Assembly: GCF_000719345.1 (NCBI RefSeq)
Contig: NZ_JOFX01000103.1
Location: forward strand, 1-6,140
DNA: 6,140 bases
Direction of reading: 5' to 3'
From: Streptomyces sp. NRRL F-2664
Lineage (GTDB): Bacteria; Actinomycetota; Actinomycetes; Streptomycetales; Streptomycetaceae
Shown here: positions 1 through 5,816 of the stretch, piece after piece
Position numbering within the stretch: the first letter of the stretch is position 1
Layout: each line of letters opens with the position of its first letter
Program-made: the position numbers and the translations under genes
The notes under the pieces: generated by a model
What the model was told of the DNA's origin: nothing
Seen by the model: the letters and a program-made list of their open reading frames with translations, nothing else
The model's database searches: none

Positions 1-155
1 TGATGAGAGACCCGGCCACCGCCCGGTCCTGCGCAATGCCGGACAGTTCGCGGACGGCAGGCCTGCATAACGCGGACGCGCGAGCACGGTGCCACCGCCC
101 AAGCCGGCACGGTCAACACCTGCGGAACACGGTCAACACCTGCGGAAGGGGTGCC
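1..155. other. Noncoding lead-in to the transposase relic
   Basis: No recognisable gene is seen here. A short reading frame (frame 2) runs from the window edge to a TAA at 68-70 and could be the tail of an upstream gene, but its peptide is not recognisable. In intact IS110-group elements the noncoding left end, upstream of the transposase, encodes the bridge RNA and would lie about here. I cannot recognise a bridge-RNA fold or the element boundary, so this is only a positional inference. Confidence 0.3.
108..147. repeat. Exact 20-bp tandem duplication (2 copies)
   Basis: Bases 108-127 and 128-147 are the same 20-mer (starts CACGGTCAAC, ends CTGCGGAA), with no mismatch. The match stops at both edges: base 107 differs from 127, and 128 from 148. 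The second copy supplies part of the purine-rich ribosome binding site of the transposase relic. It is a simple local duplication with no sign of CRISPR-like spacing. Confidence 0.95.
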
Positions 156-802
156 ATGCCAGACACCGAAGGCACAGGCATCCTCCTCGCAATACACGTC
201 GGCAAGACCGCCCACCACGGCCACGGGCCGACCCCGGCCGGGAAAAAGGCCCTCGACAAGCCGATGCCCCACAGCCAACCGAAGCTGCGGGCCGCCTTCG
301 ACAACCTCAAGACCGAGTTCGGCACCGTCCTGGTCATCGTGGACCAGCCCCCCCCATCGGCGCCCTGCCCCTCACCGTCGCCCGCCACACCGGCCGCCAG
401 GTCGCCTACCTCCCCGGACTCGCGACGCGGCGGATCGCCGACCCCTACCCGGGAAAGGCAAACACCGACGCGAAGGACGCCCCAGTGATCACGGACACCG
501 CCCGGACGATGCCCCACACCCTGCCCACCCCGGAACAGACCGACGAAAACACCGCCGAACCCACGGTACTCACCGGCATCGACCAAGACCCCGCGGCCGA
601 AGCCACCCGCACCAGCAACCGGATACGCCGCCCAACACCCAACAGGAACCGGCCTGACCCTGGACAACCCAACCTCACCTTGACAAACCGAATTCAGTAT
701 CCGCATCCGAATCGACACCGCCAAGCCCCGCCTCCGCCGGCGCAAAGCCGAGCACAACACCGCAAAAACCTGAACAAACACCCACCTTCTCATCTGACTT
801 AA
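156..802 (+). pseudogene. IS110-family transposase relic, N-terminal domain, frameshifted and truncated
   Basis: This is the remains of a DEDD-type IS110 transposase, the enzyme that with its bridge RNA moves the element. The ATG at 156 follows a GGAAGGGG ribosome binding site. The first part reads GILLAIHVGKTAHHGHG, then GTVLVIVDQ, typical of the RuvC-like N-terminal domain. At the C8 run (348-355) the frame shifts from that of 156 to that of 356. It then continues IGALPLTVAR, QVAYLPGLA, the TDAKD motif (464-478) and AAEATRTSNRIR (ending near 630). Family members have Asp in the IDVGK motif; here codon 195-197 gives His, so the first catalytic acid is lost. Homology fades after about 640, and the C-terminal Transposase_20 domain, over half of a protein of about 400 residues, is missing. 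The second frame stays open to the TAA at 800-802. Several Leu positions of the family have become Pro, which also indicates decay. The family assignment is from memory of conserved motifs. Confidence 0.85.
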
Positions 803-880
803 CATATTCCTCTGCCCCGACAAAATGGCAACACACCCAACAGGGTACTCCCTCTTTGGACTGCCGGGGTGCCGGACGGA
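803..880. other. Short intergenic stretch
   Basis: This stretch lies between the end of the relic frame and the candidate promoter of the glycine-rich gene. Composition returns from the A/C-rich relic to ordinary mixed sequence. No gene, hairpin or repeat was recognised. Confidence 0.4.
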
Positions 881-908
881 TTGACGGCCTCGCGACTGGG
901 ATTTTAAG
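881..908 (+). promoter_or_regulatory. Candidate vegetative promoter for the glycine-rich protein gene
   Basis: TTGACG at 881-886 matches the -35 consensus at 5 of 6 bases. After a 16-base spacer, TTTAAG (903-908) matches TATAAT at 4 of 6. Transcription would start near 915, giving a leader of about 18 bases before the ATG at 933. Position and spacing fit a housekeeping-type sigma factor. This is inference from sequence only. Confidence 0.45.
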
Positions 909-932
909 CCTGACCTGGTTTTCTCGACGAAG

Positions 933-2516
933 ATGGGTTTCTTCATGGCGAATGTCTCAGTTCGCACTACGCGGGTTCGTGTACGACCTCGGCTCGCTTC
1001 GGTTTGTGCCCTTGCGGCGCTATTCGCCCTACCGCTCACTACCCCTGCCCACGCTGACGCACCATGTGCCGTGCAAATTGGTGGCCCCAATGGGGTCTAC
1101 AGCACCGCCGCACACACCTGCACTTATACGTACACCACCAGTGCGAACGCCCAGACTTTCACCATCCCAGATTCAGTCGCCTCCGTCAGCGTTCAGGCAG
1201 CAGGTGGCAACGGAGCCGACGCCTCCAGGCCTAGCAACAACGCCACTGGAGGCAGAGGGGCGCTCCTTACCGCAGCACTGCCCTCCACAGTCTTCCCTGC
1301 GAGCCGCGTCTTGTACGTTTATGTCGCAGGAAATGGGATGGGATCCCAACCGGGTACTAACGGAGGCGGCGACGCTACCTTCGGCGGCGGAGGTGGCGGG
1401 GCAAGCGATATCCGCATTGCCGAGAACAATCCAGCCACCCGTCTGATCGTCGCCGCTGGAGGCGGCGGGGCGGGTTCTGCCTCTGCATTCTTCAACACCC
1501 GCGGGGGAGGTGGCGGAAGCGCATCAGGTCCTGGCGGTGCGCCCGGAACCGACAATCAAGGCGGCACTGCGGAAGCCGGTGGGCCGGGCGGCGGCTTCAG
1601 CGCAGCTGCCTCTGCTGGCGCCGGCGGACAGGGTGCCACTAACAACCCCAATCTGCCAGGCGGTGTTGGTGGAGCCGCCGGAAACCCTGCGTCCGAGAAC
1701 ACCGCAGGGGGCGGAGGCGGAGGCGGAGCTGGAGGTAACGGCATCGACCGCCCAGGCGGCGGAGGGGGAGGAGGAGGCGCGAACACTGCCCCCGGCCTGG
1801 GGGGGGAAGGCTTCAGCGGTAATGGCGCGACGGGTTCGGCCGGCAGAGGTGGTGACGGCGCTGGAGCCGGGGGTGGTGGCGGCGGCGGCTACTACGGCGG
1901 CGGCGGCGGAGGAGGAGGGGGAGAAGGGCCAGCCTCGTCTGGTGGCGGTGGGGGTGCCGGATCCTCTTACACCGATCCTGGTGTCGCCACACGTACCGTC
2001 ACCAGTCGTCGGGCTGACGACACCAGCGCGCCGACAGTAGTGATTAGTTACCAGGTCGAGACCGCCGTGACCACCACGGTTGATTGTCAGCCCAATCCCT
2101 CTACCACAGGGCAGAGCGTTACTTGCACTGCCCGTGTCACCGGGACCCCCACTGGCGGGACTCCTACCGGCAGCATTGACTTCACGGCAGGGACCATCAC
2201 CGCCCAAGACCGCCCGCTGACGCCCGACAATGCCAACACCGCCTCCGCCACCTTTACCACGAACGCCCTTCCTGCCGGTACGACACAAGTAACCGCCATT
2301 TACTCTGGCGACACCGTTTACGGCACCAGCCAGGGCGCCACTAGCGTGACGGTTATGAATAACGGAGGCAATGGAGGCAATGGCGGCAACGGAGGCAACG
2401 GCCCTTTGATTAACCTCAACGGCCTCTTCACGTTCGTTAGCAATACCGCCACCACCAACAACATCAATAGCCCCGGCGCTACGAACACCACCACTCAAAG
2501 CAACGTCGTGCACTGA
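933..2516 (+). CDS. Secreted glycine-rich (ALK/LTK-GRD-like) protein with bacterial Ig-like domain
   Basis: An intact 527-aa exported protein. Residues 1-20 are Arg-rich, 21-38 hydrophobic, and AHA (39-41) or ADA (41-43) is a signal peptidase I site. Residues about 72-373 resemble the glycine-rich domain of ALK/LTK-type proteins. They hold an entry strand (TFTIPDSVASVSVQAAGG), GGGGGGASDIRIA (151-163), RLIVAAGGGGAG (170-181), four runs of 7-9 Gly (259-265, 275-282, 313-319, 322-330), YY at 320-321, GGAGSSYTDP (340-349) and an exit strand VVISY. Gly is about 45% of residues 141-350. Residues about 378-475 look like a Big_3-type Ig-like domain (CQPNPSTTGQSVTC, then PTGSIDF and VTAIYSGD). A linker of four GGN units (478-489) leads to an Asn/Thr-rich tail ending QSNVVH. 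Cys45/Cys63 and Cys385/Cys398 may form two disulfides. No LPXTG motif or membrane anchor is seen. An alternative start is ATG 945, with GGG at 935-937. A role as an extracellular structural or adhesive protein is inferred; its partner is unknown. Confidence 0.85.
   Translation: MGFFMANVSVRTTRVRVRPRLASVCALAALFALPLTTPAHADAPCAVQIGGPNGVYSTAAHTCTYTYTTSANAQTFTIPDSVASVSVQAAGGNGADASRPSNNATGGRGALLTAALPSTVFPASRVLYVYVAGNGMGSQPGTNGGGDATFGGGGGGASDIRIAENNPATRLIVAAGGGGAGSASAFFNTRGGGGGSASGPGGAPGTDNQGGTAEAGGPGGGFSAAASAGAGGQGATNNPNLPGGVGGAAGNPASENTAGGGGGGGAGGNGIDRPGGGGGGGGANTAPGLGGEGFSGNGATGSAGRGGDGAGAGGGGGGGYYGGGGGGGGGEGPASSGGGGGAGSSYTDPGVATRTVTSRRADDTSAPTVVISYQVETAVTTTVDCQPNPSTTGQSVTCTARVTGTPTGGTPTGSIDFTAGTITAQDRPLTPDNANTASATFTTNALPAGTTQVTAIYSGDTVYGTSQGATSVTVMNNGGNGGNGGNGGNGPLINLNGLFTFVSNTATTNNINSPGATNTTTQSNVVH
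2364..2399 (+). repeat. Four tandem 9-bp units encoding Gly-Gly-Asn
   Basis: The units are GGAGGCAAT, GGAGGCAAT, GGCGGCAAC and GGAGGCAAC, all in frame, and join the Ig-like domain to the C-terminal tail of the secreted protein. The differences between copies are synonymous. Copy number could change by slippage in steps of three residues without breaking the frame. Confidence 0.9.
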
Positions 2517-2565
2517 TCTTTCGTTGCGTCCGTTTCACCCGGCTCTGTAACGGTCTAGTCAGCTC

Positions 2566-2661
2566 GCAGGGGTATGCGTCGAAGGCGAAGCCTCCGTGTC
2601 GGTTTGGCGTTCTCGCACCTCACGCCGGACGGAGGCTTCGCTGGTTCTCATACCTGCTTTT
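2566..2661 (+). terminator. Large hairpin with T run, probable intrinsic terminator
   Basis: A nested inverted repeat begins 49 bases after the stop of the glycine-rich gene. Outer arms GCAGG (2566-2570) and TATG (2573-2576) pair with CATA (2649-2652) and CCTGC (2653-2657), leaving a two-G bulge. Inside is a perfect 13-bp stem, 2585-2597 with 2629-2641 (GCGAAGCCTCCGT and its complement). Innermost is a 5-bp stem, 2606-2610 with 2622-2626. TTTT follows at 2658-2661. The position and the T run suit a Rho-independent terminator, though the hairpin is longer than most. Confidence 0.7.
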
Positions 2662-2903
2662 CACTGTGCCCGAAAGACGGATCCGCCAGTTCCTTGAGCA
2701 ACCTTCGCCTCCCCTACCATTTGATGTGATCCCTTCGCTGCGCGACTCCAGAACCCTTCGTCATTGACGCAAGCTTCATGCGCCATTCGAGCGAGCATTC
2801 GCCAACCCCATTCAAACAACCGCCGCGGCAATTCGGCACAGATCGCTGCACTAACGAACCGACCGCGCGCACCACCAGCAAGAACATATTTCGCATCCCC
2901 AAT
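2662..2903. other. Intergenic stretch without a recognised gene
   Basis: About 240 bases between the terminator and the palindrome. A minus-strand open frame crosses it (2714-3019), but its peptide is unrecognised and its start lies inside the next gene, so it is not called. No tRNA, repeat array or insertion-sequence end was seen. It may hold the distal leader or promoter region of the membrane protein gene. Confidence 0.4.
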
Positions 2904-2919
2904 TCACCTTGCAAGGTGA
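2904..2919. promoter_or_regulatory. Perfect 16-bp palindrome, candidate operator
   Basis: TCACCTTGCAAGGTGA is its own exact reverse complement, about 75 bases before the membrane gene start. TTCACC (2903-2908) and TAAATA (2928-2933) are separated by 19 bases, so the dyad would fill the -35 side and spacer of a promoter. Long 19-20-base spacers containing a dyad are known from MerR-type regulated promoters. The palindrome is certain; its role as a binding site is inference, and no regulator gene is in the window. Confidence 0.5.
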
Positions 2920-2984
2920 CCCGAGTGTAAATATCGGCCCGGCGTCGTTTTGCGCTAGAAAGTCGACCCCATACCACCAATAGT

Positions 2985-2988
2985 GGAG
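2985..2988 (+). promoter_or_regulatory. Ribosome binding site GGAG for the membrane protein
   Basis: GGAG lies five bases before the GTG at 2994. This sets the start at 2994, and no better start is seen upstream in frame. Confidence 0.75.
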
Positions 2989-2993
2989 CAGAC

Positions 2994-4445
2994 GTGGCGG
3001 ACGGAAAGCGTCGAAGCAATCACGACGATCCCTTGCCGGAGGATACAGCAGAGGAAAGGGCAGTCAGGCCGTGGATTAACGCTGCGACAACCGTCACTCT
3101 AGGCCTCCTTGTGACTCTCTGTGTTCTCTCGCTGAATGTCCGCCCGGCGGCGGACGACTGGTGCTTCATTGCCGATCTGCGAAAAATCGATCCCGTGACT
3201 TTCGCCCGGCATTTCTACTTCAAAGAAAACGGAAGATTCGTAAATGGGCTAATTGTTGGCATTTACGCATCGGCCGGCATCTCGGGAATCGTTGCTATGC
3301 CTATTGTGCTGGCTATTTCGACTTTCACCGCCATCGGGATCCTCGTGGCCAATCTGGAGCAGGGTAGCGGGGTACGATTTCCGACCATATGGAAGGCGCT
3401 TATTGCGGGAGTTTGCTCCCTTGCGCTTTTCCTCGTTCAGCCAGCGCAGTATCAAACCTTTTTCTGGGCGGCTGGCGTAGTCAGCCATACTCTCCCTCCC
3501 ACGCTTGCTGCATTTCTTGTCGTATGGGCGCTACGATGCAGTAGCAGGGCATCTAGAACCGTGTGCCTAATCGCATCCTTTGCCGGGGGTGCGGCAATTT
3601 CTCTCACTTCTGAAGAGACCGCCGTAGCGCTGATTGCGGCTCTTTTTGTACTGCTAGCTGTGCGCATGCTTCGACAGCCTCTGCGGAGAAATTTCCTGAC
3701 CCTGTGGAGTGGCGTTTCAACGATTGGCCTCACCGTCGGCATCGTGATCCTCACGACCTCACCCGGTAGTCGTTCCCGGCGTCGTATGCTGGGCATGGAA
3801 ACGCATTTGGAACTTAATGATATCGCCGGGGGGGCGGGCGACTGGGTGCACGTTATAAGCGAAATGATCACAACCTGGGGTTACGCCCCTGTGCTCGTCA
3901 CGGGCCTTGCTGCCGGCTCCGTTCTCGCCAGAAATGTCGAGTTGCCGATCTCGTGGTTCGATAAGATCATCACCCCCGCTCTACTGGTCTCTGCTGCAAG
4001 TCTTGCTTCTATGGTGCTTGTAAGGATCAGCCTAGGGCGGGGCGGATATCTTACCCATAGGGTCTGGAATGATTTTAGGCTGGGTTTCATCCTCATGCTC
4101 GCCTGGTATGGTTTTGTATTGGGCGCCTTTCTCGCGAAAGAGCTTTCCTCTCGTCAACCCTGGCTGCTATCCGCCTGGTCCTTTCTTTTGCTCCCATGCG
4201 CCATCCTGGTTTTTTTGGCTCCGCCTGTATTCTCGGCTGGGCGAGAAGCTTTCACCAGGGCTGAGGCGTGGGATTCCCAGGATGCATCAATTAGGTATCT
4301 TGTGTCCCGAGGTGAACGGAGCCCCAGCTATACTCCGCATCCTATCGGGGGGCTGGTGGAACCTTTCTCGGGTCCTAATAAATCATGGGTACGGGCCTGC
4401 GCTGCCCGATATTATGAAGTGCCGTCTTTGCGGCCAGCCGAATAG
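2994..4445 (+). CDS. Polytopic membrane protein, DUF6056 / GT-C glycosyltransferase-like
   Basis: An intact 483-aa protein starting at GTG 2994. After a charged cytoplasmic N-terminus (1-27) there are about ten to twelve hydrophobic segments, roughly 30-48, 83-103, 104-120, 133-149, 167-183, 188-202, 208-224, 236-254, 290-312, 326-345, 361-381 and 389-413. The first outer loop has PAADDWCF (51-58) and then ENGRFVNG (78-85). An Asp-Asp motif after helix 1 followed by a GRF motif is typical of the DUF6056/GtrII-like group, which is related to GT-C enzymes using lipid-linked sugars. SLTSEETA (203-210) sits where relatives carry an acidic motif. The soluble tail has WDSQDASIRYL (426-436) and WVRACAARYYEVPSL (465-479), also like that group. 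A role in modifying an envelope glycopolymer is inferred; the substrate is unknown. The gene is about 54-56% GC in sampled stretches, well below the RHS relic (about 68%), which suggests transfer. No neighbouring glycan genes support the function. Confidence 0.7.
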   Translation: MADGKRRSNHDDPLPEDTAEERAVRPWINAATTVTLGLLVTLCVLSLNVRPAADDWCFIADLRKIDPVTFARHFYFKENGRFVNGLIVGIYASAGISGIVAMPIVLAISTFTAIGILVANLEQGSGVRFPTIWKALIAGVCSLALFLVQPAQYQTFFWAAGVVSHTLPPTLAAFLVVWALRCSSRASRTVCLIASFAGGAAISLTSEETAVALIAALFVLLAVRMLRQPLRRNFLTLWSGVSTIGLTVGIVILTTSPGSRSRRRMLGMETHLELNDIAGGAGDWVHVISEMITTWGYAPVLVTGLAAGSVLARNVELPISWFDKIITPALLVSAASLASMVLVRISLGRGGYLTHRVWNDFRLGFILMLAWYGFVLGAFLAKELSSRQPWLLSAWSFLLLPCAILVFLAPPVFSAGREAFTRAEAWDSQDASIRYLVSRGERSPSYTPHPIGGLVEPFSGPNKSWVRACAARYYEVPSLRPAE

Positions 4446-4458
4446 AGCTGTGCAGCTG

Positions 4459-4473
4459 CCGTGCCGCGCACGG
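4459..4473 (+). terminator. Small hairpin just after the membrane gene
   Basis: CCGTGC (4459-4464) pairs exactly with GCACGG (4468-4473) around a 3-base loop, 13 bases after the stop codon. There is no T run. It could assist termination or protect the 3' end of the transcript. Confidence 0.35.
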
Positions 4474-4697
4474 AGACGCCTGATCCCCGTCCGGAAAAGC
4501 AGGCCTTCGCCCAGGGGAAGGGATAATCCGGCTCCTGGCGCCGAGTCAGGCAGTGGGCAAAGCCCCGGAAGTGTGCAACACCTCCGCTCTCGGGAGGCTG
4601 GCGGGGTGTCGTTCGTCCCGGCCTACAGGTAGCGCCCGGCGCTGGCTATCGGCGAGCTTTCAAACCTTTGATCTATGCTTGTTCGGGCGTTTGTTTG
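4474..4697. other. Intergenic junction between membrane gene and RHS relic
   Basis: Apart from the 4578-4609 hairpin, no gene was recognised. Recognisable RHS coding sequence begins abruptly near 4698, after a T-rich patch (4660-4697). I found no terminal inverted repeats or duplicated target site marking how the junction formed. Confidence 0.4.
4578..4609 (+). terminator. Second candidate hairpin terminator
   Basis: ACACC-T-CCGC (4578-4587) pairs with GCGG-GGTGT (4601-4609), with one bulged base. An alternative inner stem is CCTCC (4581-4585) with GGAGG (4593-4597). The T content after it is weak. It may end transcription from the membrane gene before the RHS relic. Confidence 0.3.
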
Positions 4698-5570
4698 CTC
4701 ACCGCCCGCGAGCAGACCGCTTTCACCTACGACGGGTACGGGCAGACTGCCTCCCAGGCCGTCTCCTGGGCCGACGGCGCCGGTAAGGAGGGCCGGGGTG
4801 AGGGGCCGGGTGAGCTGAAGACTGAGGTCAGCCGCACCGTGGAGGGCGGGCGCCTGACCGAGACCGCCACGGGAGGAGGCCGGCCCCGGCGGCCGGGTCG
4901 TCTCCCGTACGGAGTACGACGGCCAGGGCCGGCCCCTGCGGACCGCGGACAAGTACCGCGACGGCGCCTACGCCCAGGACCCCGATGCCGACGGTGCGCG
5001 GGTGCTGTCTGAGGCCGACTACTCCCAGTGGGCCCACTACAAGGTCACCACCACCGACCAGGCCGGCCGCAAAACCGTTGCCTCCACCGACCAGTGGGGC
5101 CACACCAGCAGCACCATCCGCCCGGACGGCACCACCGTCAAGACCGCAGCCGATGTTGTCGCCGAAGCCGTCGCCCAGGGCGTCCTGGGCGCAGACCAGG
5201 AGGATGCCCCGCTGGCGGATGCGCGTGCCGTGTCCGTGCAGGACGCCGACAGTGCGGCCCGGACCACCTCGGCGAGGGTGGTCTTCGCCGACGGCACCCC
5301 CGCCGTCGGCTCCACCGCGCAGGTCGGCGCCCTCGGCTGACCTCAACCAGCGGCGAAGTCACCGCGGTGCCCTCCTACGGTGCCGCCGGCATCGCGCACA
5401 GCACGGTCTTCAACCCGGCCGCACCGGAGCTGTGTTCGGGGCAGGAGTTCACCGCAGCCCTCACCCACGACCTCGCCGGACGCCAGACCGGCAAGACCCT
5501 CACCCAGGGCGATCACGTTCCCTTCAGCAGCGTGCACGGCCCGCTGCGAGCCTGGTCAGATGACCAGTAG
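4698..5570 (+). pseudogene. RHS/YD-repeat protein relic, two frameshifts, both ends missing
   Basis: This is an internal piece of a large secreted RHS protein; such proteins form YD-repeat shells that often carry a C-terminal toxin. Part 1 (frame of 4698) reads LTAREQTAFTYDGYGQTASQ, then KTEVSRTVEGGRLTETATGG. A frameshift within 4871-4896 leads to part 2 (frame of 4897): VVSRTEYDGQGRP, TADKYRDGAYAQD, VLSEADYSQWAHYKVTTTDQ, TDQWGHTSSTIRPDGTT, LGADQEDAPLADARAVSVQ, ending at TGA 5338-5340. A second shift near 5337 restores part 3: LTSTSGEVTAVPSY, STVFNPAAPEL, LTHDLAGRQTGKTLTQGD (to 5513). After that the match stops, and about 18 unrelated codons follow to the TAG at 5568-5570. Repeats of the xYDxxGR kind are visible. 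There is no signal peptide, RHS core or toxin tip. About 270 residues remain of a protein usually well over 1000. Base composition matches the host, unlike the gene before it. Confidence 0.85.
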
Positions 5571-5816
5571 ATCGGCCATTACCCGCGCCTCGCGCATGAC
5601 GCCGTGCGCGCTGTCGCCGTCGCCAGCTACCTACAGGGCGGTCTCCACCCGACGGGCGATGCAAAGTGAACATCGACGACGACCACCTCGAGTCACGAAG
5701 CGTCGTTGCAGTACCAAGGAATACGGCTTGGGGCTGTTCGGAGGAGAGACACCAGCCCCCGCTTCCTGTTCTCCTGGACGGAACTGCCCGCTCTGCCTGC
5801 CTCCCCGGGAATTCCT
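5571..5816. other. Gap between RHS relic and new RHS gene
   Basis: No gene was recognised. CGCGCA (5591-5596) and TGCGCG (5605-5610) form a 6-bp hairpin with an 8-base loop shortly after the relic. A strong Shine-Dalgarno-like GGAGGAG lies at 5740-5746, but no ATG or GTG follows it at a usable distance in the RHS frame. That frame is open through this region (reading WTELPALPASPGIP just before 5817), so an upstream non-standard start cannot be excluded. Confidence 0.4.
5807..5810 (+). promoter_or_regulatory. Ribosome binding site GGGA for the partial RHS gene
   Basis: GGGA ends six bases before the GTG at 5817 and favours that start over the in-frame GTG at 5847, which has only pyrimidine-rich sequence before it. 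Confidence 0.45.

Noticed and set aside
348..355. C8 run as a programmed frameshift site making a fused transposase
   Set aside because: IS110 transposases are normally one frame, and this copy has also lost a catalytic Asp and its C-terminal domain, so mutation is the simpler reading.
680..708. TTGACA at 680-685 as the -35 of a promoter
   Set aside because: No acceptable -10 lies 16-18 bases downstream, and the next gene starts 230 bases away with a better candidate at 881-908.
113..1090. Long minus-strand open frame (325 codons) across the transposase relic and the start of the glycine-rich gene
   Set aside because: It is a by-product of high GC with few stops. Its peptide has no recognisable domain, while the + strand shows clear transposase and signal-peptide sequence.
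856..1446. Plus-strand frame overlapping the start of the glycine-rich gene
   Set aside because: Pro/Ser-rich shadow peptide without a domain; the frame of 933 is well supported.
1524..2513. Long minus-strand frame opposite the glycine-rich gene
   Set aside because: Its Ala/Gly/Ser-rich peptide is what the complement of Gly-rich codons gives. The + frame has a signal peptide and known domains.
2566..2657. Large hairpin as an integron attC-like recombination site
   Set aside because: No core-site features, integrase gene or cassette array are visible; the T run and position fit a terminator better.
2714..3019. Minus-strand frame of 101 codons in the intergenic region
   Set aside because: No recognisable family, and its start lies inside the membrane gene. 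The same stretch carries the palindrome and likely leader of that gene.
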